Below, piece after piece: positions 33,263 to 40,915 of a stretch of DNA of 64,000 nt (position 1 is its first letter; every line of letters starts with the position of its first letter). The notes under the pieces were generated by a model that was not told the origin of the DNA, did not search any database, and worked only from the letters and a program-made list of their open reading frames with translations. A program made the translations under genes and the position numbers. The DNA lies in the NCBI GenBank assembly GCA_037446115.1, contig JBBIJF010000004.1, forward strand, positions 133,558 to 197,557, written 5' to 3'. This DNA is from JANWXD01 sp037446115 (lineage in GTDB: Bacteria > Acidobacteriota > Terriglobia > Bryobacterales > Bryobacteraceae).

Positions 33263-33670
33263 TTACTTCAGCAGCTCGAGGATGGCCTGAAGTTCGCGCC
33301 GGAGCTCGTCGAGCAAAGCGGGCGAGGCGCCGAACAACGCCGACTGCGCCTGAGGGAGCGCTTGCTTGCGGACGCGGGCTTTCGTGCGGCTCTCCAGCCG
33401 CCGGCGCGCGCCTTCGATGGTGTAGCGTTCCTGATAGAGCAGCCGCTTGACCTCGAGCAGCAGCTCGATATCCTTGCGGCGGTAGAGGCGGTGGCCTTTG
33501 CCCGACTTCTTCGGCGCCAGCGAAGGAAACTCGGTCTCCCAATAGCGCAGCACGGAAGCGGGGACGCCCACAATGCGGCTGACTTCGCCAATGCGGAAGT
33601 ACAGCTTGTCCGGAATTTGGGGAAGATCGTCGCCGAGCGCCAACTGGCCCATCCCGCTTCGCACAGACAT
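33263..33670 (-). CDS. MerR-family transcriptional regulator
   Basis: A 135-residue DNA-binding protein with an N-terminal winged helix: YFRIGEVSRIVGVPASVLRYW, TEFPSLAPKKSGKGHRLYRRKD, and DIELLLEVKRLL. A short helical dimerisation region follows (LPQAQSALFGASPALLDELRRELQAIL). There is no cysteine-rich effector pocket, so a metal sensor of the MerR/CueR type is unlikely. It is closest to the small, effector-free MerR proteins that regulate in cell-cycle or stress contexts. The ATG at 33670 has no strong SD; a second in-frame ATG seven codons in is possible. It is 83 bp downstream of the acyl-CoA synthetase gene. Confidence 0.85.
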   Translation of the reverse strand: MSVRSGMGQLALGDDLPQIPDKLYFRIGEVSRIVGVPASVLRYWETEFPSLAPKKSGKGHRLYRRKDIELLLEVKRLLYQERYTIEGARRRLESRTKARVRKQALPQAQSALFGASPALLDELRRELQAILELLK

Positions 33671-33754
33671 TCGTCATGGTACGGGAATCCGGCACGCCCG
33701 TCAACCCGGGACGCGTCGCGCGCCTGTGGCGCAGGCCTGGGACCGCGCAAATCC

Positions 33755-36502
33755 TCAGGCCGTCAGCAGCGGCAGTTCCACCTTGAGCACGGGATCCTCG
33801 ATGGAGCCATGAATCCGGAAGCCCAGCTTCTCGCAGATCCGCAGCATATTGACGTTATCGGGCAGCACATCGCCCACGACCCGTTCCAGCTGCTCGTCCC
33901 GCGCGATCTGAATCAGGCGCCGCGTCAGTTCGATACCTAAGCCGCGGCCCTGGTATTCATCCGTGACGAGCACTGCGAATTCCGCCTCCGGGGCGCCGTG
34001 CAGCTTGCGGAGCCGCCCGACGCCCAGGATGCGCCGCTCGCCGGTCGCCGGATCACGGTGTTCCGCCACCAAGGCCATCTCGCGCGCGTAGTCAATGAAG
34101 CAGATGCGGACCAGCCGCTCGTGAGCCACGCGCTGGCTGAGCTTCAGCATATGGAGGTAGCGCAGGTAGACCGTGCGGTCAGAGAGCGTTTGGTGGAACT
34201 TGACCATGAGCGGCTCATCCTCGGCGCGGATGGGACGGATCACGACCGGGGTACCGTCTTTGAGCGTCCAGTCGGACACGTACCGGACCGGGTAGGGACG
34301 GATGGCGGGTCTGGGAAGTTCCTCCTCCCGCGCGGCCGGATCGTGCAGCACGACACGGGCATCGAGTGCCACCAGGCCGTCGGGGGAGGCCAGCAGCGGG
34401 TTGATGTCTATTTCCTTTACCCAGGGCTGCTCGACCACGAGCCGGCTGAAGCAGACCAGAAGCTGCTCCAGGGCGGCCAGATCCACCGCCTTGCGGCCGC
34501 GCACCCCTTTGAGGGCCTCGTAAATCCGGGTCTGTTCCATCATGCGCCGGGCCAGCGTCGTGGTGAGCGGCGGAAGCGCGAGGCCGCGGTCGCGAAAGAC
34601 TTCGACGAGCTGGCCGCCCAGACCGAACAGGAGGACGGGGCCGAACTGCGGGTCAATCGAGGAGCCGATGATCAGTTCGTACCCGTCCAGCCGCACCATG
34701 GGCTGGACCGTGACGCCGAGGAAGTGGCCCTCGCCCGCTTTGTCGCGCACCGAAGCTTCGATGGCGCGAAAGGCCGCACGCACGGCGGCTTCATCGTGGA
34801 GGTTGAGGTGAACGCCGCCGACATCGGTCTTATGGGTGATGGTCTCGGAATGGAGCTTGAGCACGACGGGGTAGCCGATGCTCTCGGCGGCCTCGACCGC
34901 CTCGTCTTCGCCGCCCGCCAGGCGCGTAGCGACCGTGGGAATACGGTAGAGCCGCAGCAGCTGTTTGGATTCGTACTCGGTGAGCAGGGTTCGCCCGGAG
35001 GCGCGAACGCGCTCGAGGATCTGCGCCGCCTCAGTAAGCGCCCCGGCCCCCTCCTCGAGCGCCGCGCTGAAGACCGGCGTTTCGTAAATGCTCTGGAGGT
35101 TGTAAGTGTATCGCCACATGTAGTGAAACATGCGCGCAGCGGTGTCGGGATACGGAAACGTCGGGATGTTCGCCGCATTCAGGATCCGTTCCCCCGCGGC
35201 CACCTCGGGACCGCCCATCCAGCTGGCGAGCACGGGCTTGTCGTCGAGGCGGGCATAGGGTTTGAGCTGCTCGGCCGTCTGGGTCGGATCGGTCATCGCC
35301 TGCGGAGTCAGCACGACCAGCAGCCCGTCGCTTGAAGGATCTTTGGCGGCAATCTCGAGCGCTTTCGCGTAGCGTTCCGGTCCGGCGTCGCCCAGGATGT
35401 CAATCGGATTGCCGCGGCTCCAGTGCCGCGGCAGGATCTGGTTGAGGGCTTCGATCGTTTCCGAAGACAAGTCGGCGAGTTCGCCTCCGCTGGTGATCAA
35501 GGCGTCGGTAGCGAGCACGGCGGGCCCGCCGGCGTTGGTGATGATGGTCAGCCGCGGCCCCTTCGGGCGCGGCTGCTTGGCAAGCACCTCCGCCATGTAG
35601 AACAGCTCGGAGATGTTAGAGACACGGAGGACGCCGCTGCGGCGGAAGGCGGCATCCAGCACGTCGTCACTGCCCGTCAGTGCACCGGTGTGGGAGGCTG
35701 CCGCCTTGCCGCCGGCCGAGGTACGCCCCGCCTTGATGACGATGATGGGCTTGTGCAGGGCCACCTCGCGGGCGGCCGAAAGAAACGAGCGGGCGTCTCC
35801 CACCGACTCCATGTAAAGCAGGATGCTGCGCGTGCGCGGGTCATCGCCGAGATAATCAATCAAGTCTCCCCAGCCCACGTCCGCCATCGAGCCGATGGAG
35901 ATAAACGCACTGAAGCCCACCAGTTCCTGAAAGCTCCAGTCCAGCACCGCCGTGCAGAGCGCACCGCTCTGGCTGATAAAACCCACGGTGCCGGAGCGCG
36001 CAATGCCCTTGGCGAAGGTGGCGTTTAAGCCCGTCGGCGGGCACATCACCCCCAGGCAGTTGGGGCCGATGATCCGCATGGGGCCTTTGCGGGCCTCCTC
36101 GATGAGCTGCCGTTCCAGCTCCGCACCCTCCGGCCCAAGTTCTTTAAAGCCGGCGGAGATCACGACCGCGCCTTTGACTCCGGCTTCCACGCACTCGCGG
36201 ATGATGCCCGGTACGGTCGGTGCGGGCGTGACGACCACGGCCAGATCCACCGGCTCGGGAACCGCTCCGATGCGCGGATAGGCCTTGATCCCCAGCACGC
36301 TGGTGCGCCGCGGGTTGACCGGAAAGACGGTTCCTCCAAAAGGCGTCGAGATGAGGTTCCAGAGCACCGTGCGCCCCACGCTGCCCGGCGTCTCGGTGGC
36401 TCCGATCACCGCCACGCTTTCCGGAGAGAAGAAAACATCAAGAGGCGTACGGCGGTCGTGGAGGATCCCGGCTTCCGAACCAGGTCGTTTCAGCTTTTTC
36501 AC
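33755..36502 (-). CDS. ADP-forming acyl-CoA synthetase fused to C-terminal GNAT acetyltransferase
   Basis: The start GTG at 36502 has a GGGGAGG ribosome binding site 5 nt upstream and gives 915 residues. The domain order is a CoA-binding Rossmann fold (PESVAVIGATETPGSVGRT, near 25), the succinyl-CoA-ligase-like fold (GFISQSGALCTAVLDW), a His-containing loop (AASHTGALTGSDDV), an ATP-grasp domain (YPVVLKLHSETITHKTDVGG) and a GNAT domain. The GNAT part shows VTDEYQGRGLGIELTRRLI. This layout matches ADP-forming acetyl-CoA synthetase/Pat-type protein acetyltransferases. The His loop is intact, so ligase activity is possible. In Pat enzymes the GNAT part acetylates lysines, including of acyl-CoA synthetases. 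Confidence 0.9.
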   Translation of the reverse strand: MKKLKRPGSEAGILHDRRTPLDVFFSPESVAVIGATETPGSVGRTVLWNLISTPFGGTVFPVNPRRTSVLGIKAYPRIGAVPEPVDLAVVVTPAPTVPGIIRECVEAGVKGAVVISAGFKELGPEGAELERQLIEEARKGPMRIIGPNCLGVMCPPTGLNATFAKGIARSGTVGFISQSGALCTAVLDWSFQELVGFSAFISIGSMADVGWGDLIDYLGDDPRTRSILLYMESVGDARSFLSAAREVALHKPIIVIKAGRTSAGGKAAASHTGALTGSDDVLDAAFRRSGVLRVSNISELFYMAEVLAKQPRPKGPRLTIITNAGGPAVLATDALITSGGELADLSSETIEALNQILPRHWSRGNPIDILGDAGPERYAKALEIAAKDPSSDGLLVVLTPQAMTDPTQTAEQLKPYARLDDKPVLASWMGGPEVAAGERILNAANIPTFPYPDTAARMFHYMWRYTYNLQSIYETPVFSAALEEGAGALTEAAQILERVRASGRTLLTEYESKQLLRLYRIPTVATRLAGGEDEAVEAAESIGYPVVLKLHSETITHKTDVGGVHLNLHDEAAVRAAFRAIEASVRDKAGEGHFLGVTVQPMVRLDGYELIIGSSIDPQFGPVLLFGLGGQLVEVFRDRGLALPPLTTTLARRMMEQTRIYEALKGVRGRKAVDLAALEQLLVCFSRLVVEQPWVKEIDINPLLASPDGLVALDARVVLHDPAAREEELPRPAIRPYPVRYVSDWTLKDGTPVVIRPIRAEDEPLMVKFHQTLSDRTVYLRYLHMLKLSQRVAHERLVRICFIDYAREMALVAEHRDPATGERRILGVGRLRKLHGAPEAEFAVLVTDEYQGRGLGIELTRRLIQIARDEQLERVVGDVLPDNVNMLRICEKLGFRIHGSIEDPVLKVELPLLTA

Positions 36503-36697
36503 GTTTCCTCCCCGGCAGGCTCCATTCGGATTATTCTCCCCTGTATCGCTGAACGCTAGCACGCTGCGTGCCACGCGGAAGCGCCGTAGAAACCGCCTCC
36601 ATCAACAACAGGTGGGCGAAATGACGCTCCCCCACGCCTGCCCCGCCGCGCGTCTGTGGGGCAACGTGCGCGGACGGCTTCGGTTTGGCCAACTACA

Positions 36698-37633
36698 TTA
36701 CAGCGCGGGGCGCGGCTTTTCCAAGCAAAGGCGCACGAGGTCGGCAATGCGGGCCGTGCCCGCGCACAGGACGGTGTCGGCGCCGCCCCAGTAAATCTTC
36801 ACGGTACCGTCCGGTTCGGGCACCGCACCGCAACTGAAGACCACGTTGGGGACGTAGCCGGTACGTTCCCAGGGGTCCTCCGGCTCCAGGATCCACTCGT
36901 CTGCCACTCCCAGCACCCGCGAGGGGTCCTCGCGCGCATGGAGCGCCACACCCAGGCGGTACACCGCCCCGGCCATGGTTTGAAACACCCCGTGATAAAT
37001 GTGCAGCCAGCCCTGATCGGTGAGAAAGGGAGGCGCTCCCGGACCGACTTTCATCTCGTCCCAGTGATAAGGCGCCGGGCGGATAACCACTCTGGAATCA
37101 CCCCAGTGAATCAGGTCGCGGGAGTAAGAGATCCAGATGGACCACGGCAGGATGCCGCTGTGGGGCCGGTCCAGCCGCGCGTAGCGGCCGCCGAAAGTCT
37201 CCGGAAACAGCACGACGTTGCGGCAGTCAGCCTGGGTGATCAGTGCAAGACGGCGCACCGAACGAAAGTCCTCCGTGGCCGCCAGGCCGATGCGCACACC
37301 ATAGCGGGAATAGGCGCTGTAAGTGATGTAGTACGTCTCGCCGATGCGCGTAATGCGGGGATCCTCGACCCCGCATTCTTCGTAGTCGCGAAACGGAGGT
37401 GTTTCGGCGGGCGTGAGAAATGGTTCGCGCCGCACTTGAAAGCGGAAGCCATCGTCGCTTTCCGCCAGCCCGAGAATCGAACGGCCGTTGCGCAAGTGGG
37501 AGCGGAAGACCATCACGTAGCGGCCGGAGGCCCGCACGACCCCCGCGTTGTGAACCGTGCTCACCGGATAGGGAACCGCGTCGGGCGTCAGGATGGGATT
37601 GCCGGGGTAACGAACGATGGGACTATCTTTCAT
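36698..37633 (-). CDS. GH130-family glycoside phosphorylase-like protein 2
   Basis: A five-bladed beta-propeller protein of the GH130 family, whose members phosphorolyse beta-mannosides and release mannose 1-phosphate. From the ATG at 37633 the product has 311 residues (two earlier in-frame ATGs up to 37687 add up to 18 residues but have poor context). Landmarks are IVRYPGNPIL, YVMVFRSHLRNGRS, the catalytic-Asp motif GVEDPRITRIGETYYITYSA, PWSIWISYSRDLIHWGDS and WLHIYHGVFQ. Phosphate-binding Arg and His are visible in the family positions. It is cytoplasmic, without signal peptide. This is the last gene of the GT4/GH130 operon and the second GH130 protein of it. Substrate specificity is not decidable by eye. 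Confidence 0.85.
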   Translation of the reverse strand: MKDSPIVRYPGNPILTPDAVPYPVSTVHNAGVVRASGRYVMVFRSHLRNGRSILGLAESDDGFRFQVRREPFLTPAETPPFRDYEECGVEDPRITRIGETYYITYSAYSRYGVRIGLAATEDFRSVRRLALITQADCRNVVLFPETFGGRYARLDRPHSGILPWSIWISYSRDLIHWGDSRVVIRPAPYHWDEMKVGPGAPPFLTDQGWLHIYHGVFQTMAGAVYRLGVALHAREDPSRVLGVADEWILEPEDPWERTGYVPNVVFSCGAVPEPDGTVKIYWGGADTVLCAGTARIADLVRLCLEKPRPAL

Positions 37634-37714
37634 CGCGTGGCTCGAGGATCTCGTCCCAGGCATGTCCTCCGATGGGTCTCCGGGCAAAGCCGCGGCGATC
37701 CGCAGGGTGCGATT

Positions 37715-38728
37715 TCATGGCTGCCCGAGAATTTTTCGGTATACGCGCAGGTAATCTTCCACCATGCGCTCGCTCGAGAAGCGCTCTTCGGCCTCCCGGC
37801 GGCAGCGCCTGCGGTCGAGGGAAGGAATCCGCTTGACGGCCTCTACGGCCTCTTCCACTCCGGAGACGAGAAAACCCGTCTCTCCGTCCCGCAGGAGCTC
37901 CGGCATGGACCCGCGCGGGAAGGCGATCACCGGCGTGCCGCACGCCATGGCCTCTACCACCGACAGGCCGAAAGGTTCCGCGAACCGTACGGGATGGAGA
38001 AGCGCCAGAGCGCCTCCGAGCAGCCGGTCCCGCAGTTGCGGGCCGGCGCTCCCCAGGTACTGGATCCGGTCGCCGTCCACGTGCGGCGCTACCTCCCGCT
38101 CCCAGTACCGTCGGTCCTGGATGATGCCCGCCATCAGCAGCCGCTTGCCGGCGCGTCGCGCAATCTCGATGGCTTCCGCAGTGCCCTTGTCCGGGTGGAT
38201 GCGCCCGAAAAAGAGCAGATAATCTTCCGGCTGCTCGCGGAAGGTGAACATGCTCAGATCAATCCCGTGATACACGGTGGCGATGTATGTGAGATCCGGA
38301 GCGCGGTCGGCGTCGCTGATGGAGACATAGAACACGCGGCCATCATATTTCCGGTAAACCGGAAGAATCTTGGGGGAGGAGAAACCGTGAATCGTGGTCA
38401 CCACGGGTGTAGAAACCAGTGCAGAGTAAGTCAGTGGCAGAAAATCAAAGTGGTTGTGGATAAGGTCGAATTCGTGCGCCCGTTCGAAGACCTCGGAGAT
38501 GTGCAGGCATTCCCATACCTTGGCATCCAGCTCCGGATCCTCCTCGTAGCCCCGCGGGCAGACGGCCGCCAGGCGGGCCGAAGTGACCGAGTCCGCCGTG
38601 GCGAACAGGGTGACGTCCACGCCGCGGCGAACCAGGCCTTCGGTCAGCAGCGAAACGACCTGCTCCCAGGGACCATAATGCCTCGGGGGCGTGCGCCACG
38701 CGATGGGCGCCAGCATGGCCAGTTTCAC
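37715..38728 (-). CDS. GT4 glycosyltransferase
   Basis: A cytoplasmic retaining glycosyltransferase of family GT4 with two Rossmann-like domains, 337 residues. The acceptor domain begins LAMLAPIAWRTPPRHYGPWEQ. The NDP-sugar domain includes YLLFFGRIHPDKGTAEAIEIA, the donor-site motif AEPFGLSVVEAMACGTPVIAF and DGETGFLV. The E-x7-E element (EPFGLSVVE) is intact. Start overlaps the stop of the upstream GH130 gene (ATGA). It is closest to the small GT4 proteins that use UDP- or GDP-sugars; donor is unknown. It sits between the two GH130 genes, suggesting a synthesis and phosphorolysis pair. Confidence 0.87.
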   Translation of the reverse strand: MKLAMLAPIAWRTPPRHYGPWEQVVSLLTEGLVRRGVDVTLFATADSVTSARLAAVCPRGYEEDPELDAKVWECLHISEVFERAHEFDLIHNHFDFLPLTYSALVSTPVVTTIHGFSSPKILPVYRKYDGRVFYVSISDADRAPDLTYIATVYHGIDLSMFTFREQPEDYLLFFGRIHPDKGTAEAIEIARRAGKRLLMAGIIQDRRYWEREVAPHVDGDRIQYLGSAGPQLRDRLLGGALALLHPVRFAEPFGLSVVEAMACGTPVIAFPRGSMPELLRDGETGFLVSGVEEAVEAVKRIPSLDRRRCRREAEERFSSERMVEDYLRVYRKILGQP

Positions 38729-39687
38729 TCGGAGCCGTCTCCCGCCGGCGACTCCAGCACGAACCGGAGCAGGTCCTTCAGGCTGGCCGTGGCCAGGGCG
38801 ATCGAGGAGTCCGCAGCGCCGTAGTAAAGCCGCACCTCCTCGTCCTCAACCACCCAGCCGCAGGGGAAAACCACGCCAGGCACGTCGCCCTCGAGTTCGT
38901 AGACTTCCCGCGGGCCGAAGACCCACTGGCTGGAACGCCGCAGCACGCGCGTCGGGTCGTTGCGGTCCAGCAGGGCAAGGCCGAGACGGTACAGGCAGCC
39001 TGCGGCGGTGGTCCGCACGCCGTGGTAGAGGATGAGCCATCCCTCGGGCGTCTCCAGCGGCGGCGGCGAGAGCCCGATTTTACGAGCGTCCCACCAGCCG
39101 CCCCGGCGAGCCGGCAGGAGCACCCGGTGGTCGCCCCAGTGTTTCAGATCAGGCGAGAAAGAGATCCAGATGTGCGCGCCGGTCGTGGCCAGGGTCGCCA
39201 CGGGCCGGTGCAGCATGGCCCAGCGGTCGTTGAAGCGCACCGGAAACAGGGCCGCGTCCTTGTCCTCGGGCGGCATCACCGGCCCGAGGCGGTGGAATGT
39301 CTTGAAGTCCTCCGTGTAGGCCAGCGATACCAGCGGACCGGCATCGGAGAAGGCCGTGTACGTAATGGCCCAGCACTGGCGCTCCTCCAGCCAGGTCAGG
39401 CGCGGATCCTCGATGCCGTACATCTCCTCCGGGTGGGTTTCCGGGGAGGCCGGAAAGGTCGGTTCGCGATCAATCACCCAGCCGCCGAAGCCGTCCCGGC
39501 TGCGCGCCACCGTCAGGTGCGAAAAGCCTTTGCGGTCTTCGGCCCGGACCAGCAGCAAGGTCTCTCCGTCAACCTTGGCCGCGCCGGCATTGAAGACGGA
39601 GTTCACCGGATACGGCCATTGGTTGGCCGTCAGGATGGGATTCCGGTCGTAACGTTGAAACAGTTCGCTGAATTTGTAGTCGGCCAT
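38725..39687 (-). CDS. GH130-family glycoside phosphorylase-like protein 1
   Basis: A second GH130 propeller, 320 residues. Landmarks parallel the other copy: RYDRNPILTANQWPYPVNSVFNAG, LLVRAEDRKGFSH, the catalytic-Asp motif YGIEDPRLTWLEER, HIWISFSPDLKHWGDHRVLL and WLILYHGVRTT (short parts). It lacks a signal peptide. The two copies are clearly paralogous but diverged (about a third identical by eye), so they may have different chain-length or linkage preferences, as in the paired GH130 proteins for beta-1,2-mannobiose and longer oligomannan reported in Thermoanaerobacter. It overlaps the GT4 genes on both sides by 1-4 nt, so translation is coupled. Confidence 0.86.
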   Translation of the reverse strand: MADYKFSELFQRYDRNPILTANQWPYPVNSVFNAGAAKVDGETLLLVRAEDRKGFSHLTVARSRDGFGGWVIDREPTFPASPETHPEEMYGIEDPRLTWLEERQCWAITYTAFSDAGPLVSLAYTEDFKTFHRLGPVMPPEDKDAALFPVRFNDRWAMLHRPVATLATTGAHIWISFSPDLKHWGDHRVLLPARRGGWWDARKIGLSPPPLETPEGWLILYHGVRTTAAGCLYRLGLALLDRNDPTRVLRRSSQWVFGPREVYELEGDVPGVVFPCGWVVEDEEVRLYYGAADSSIALATASLKDLLRFVLESPAGDGSE

Positions 39688-40913
39688 CAGAACTCTGGAG
39701 CAAACTCAGGTTTCCTGCCGGTCGCCTTGGCGCACCGGGCTTCCTCGTAGGCCTGGTTGTACTGGCGAGCGACAACCTCCCAGGAAACCACCTCATCCAA
39801 ATACTGGCGCAGATTCTCGCCCAGTCTGAGGCGCAGCCGTTCATCGCACGCCAGGCGGATGACCTTCTCCCGGAGCATCGCCTTGGTGGTGAACAACAAC
39901 CCTCCCCGGCTTTCCAGGGCCTGCGCCGTCAGCCCTTCCATGGGCGCCGTGGTGATAAAGGGTTTGTTCAGGGCGATAATGCGGGCGAGGGTTCCGGACT
40001 GGGTCTCGTCCACCGTGGGCAGGACAATGAAATCGCAGACCGCCATCACTTTGTAATACATCTCGCCGCGCGGGATGAACTCGTAATAGTGGGCCAGCCC
40101 CTTGACCTCCAGAAGTTGCAACTCCTCTTTGTATTTGCGGTAATCGCGTAGGTGGTTGGGATCGCGAGGCGCTCCGGCGGCCAGCAGGTCCCAGTCCTGT
40201 CCCGTTCGGGCTTTGATTTCCGCCGCGATCTCCTCCCACATCGAAGTCAGAATGTCCCACCGTTTGTTGGCCTGAATCCAGCCCACCAGCCCGACCAGGT
40301 GCGGGCCGATGTACGGCAGCCGGTTGAGTCCGATCTCCTCCCGCAGGCGGGGGACTTCGTCAATGCCCCAGCGCCGGTCGGGCCGGGCGCCGTGGGGGAC
40401 CACCATGATGTTCCGCGGGGTGGGCCACCCGCGCGTCGAAAAGGTCCAGTCCAGCCGCCATCTCTGGTAGTGGCACTTGAAGAGCACCACATCGGCGCGC
40501 GCGCACAACTGGTGGATGAAGTTGGCCTCGAAATCGGTAAGACGGCCGTGCACCGTGTGCGGTTCCACCACGAGCGGATAGTCGCTCAACGCATCGAGAA
40601 GTTCGAGAAAGCCGAGATTGCCGTCTCCGACGCCTCGCTCATCCACATACTCGTAAAGGCCGTACTCGTGCTCGACGTGGACGGCGTGAGGCTCCAGGCG
40701 CCTGACCTTGTCGGCGACGGGCTTCCACCAGTCGCGGCGCGAAAGGTCCATGAGGGGAAATACGCCGTCGCCGGCGCCGTCGGTGTGGCTGATGACGAGG
40801 ACTTCCCGTCCGGGGTTGGCCCGCTGGATGAACTCGCGTGCCTCTTCGCAAAAGGTGCCGATCCCGCACAACCGCGGCGGGTAGCTGGAGATCATCACGA
40901 TGGGCGCCGCCAT
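39687..40913 (-). CDS. GT4 glycosyltransferase
   Basis: A 408-residue GT4-type protein. The N-terminus VMISSYPPRLCGIGTFCEEAREF resembles the start of the larger upstream GT (YLPRQCGIATFTTDL), so the two are related. The donor domain contains LVGLVGWIQANKRWDIL, the segment FIVLPTVDETQSGTLARIIAL and FITTAPMEGLTAQALES. The second Glu of the E-x7-E pattern is less clear than in the other two GT4 proteins (DETQSGTLAR at this place). It may therefore be an altered-donor or auxiliary enzyme. Its stop and the next start share one base (TGATG), and its ATG is 2 nt after the stop of the upstream gene. Part of the same operon. Confidence 0.82.
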   Translation of the reverse strand: MAAPIVMISSYPPRLCGIGTFCEEAREFIQRANPGREVLVISHTDGAGDGVFPLMDLSRRDWWKPVADKVRRLEPHAVHVEHEYGLYEYVDERGVGDGNLGFLELLDALSDYPLVVEPHTVHGRLTDFEANFIHQLCARADVVLFKCHYQRWRLDWTFSTRGWPTPRNIMVVPHGARPDRRWGIDEVPRLREEIGLNRLPYIGPHLVGLVGWIQANKRWDILTSMWEEIAAEIKARTGQDWDLLAAGAPRDPNHLRDYRKYKEELQLLEVKGLAHYYEFIPRGEMYYKVMAVCDFIVLPTVDETQSGTLARIIALNKPFITTAPMEGLTAQALESRGGLLFTTKAMLREKVIRLACDERLRLRLGENLRQYLDEVVSWEVVARQYNQAYEEARCAKATGRKPEFAPEF

Positions 40914-40915
40914 AG

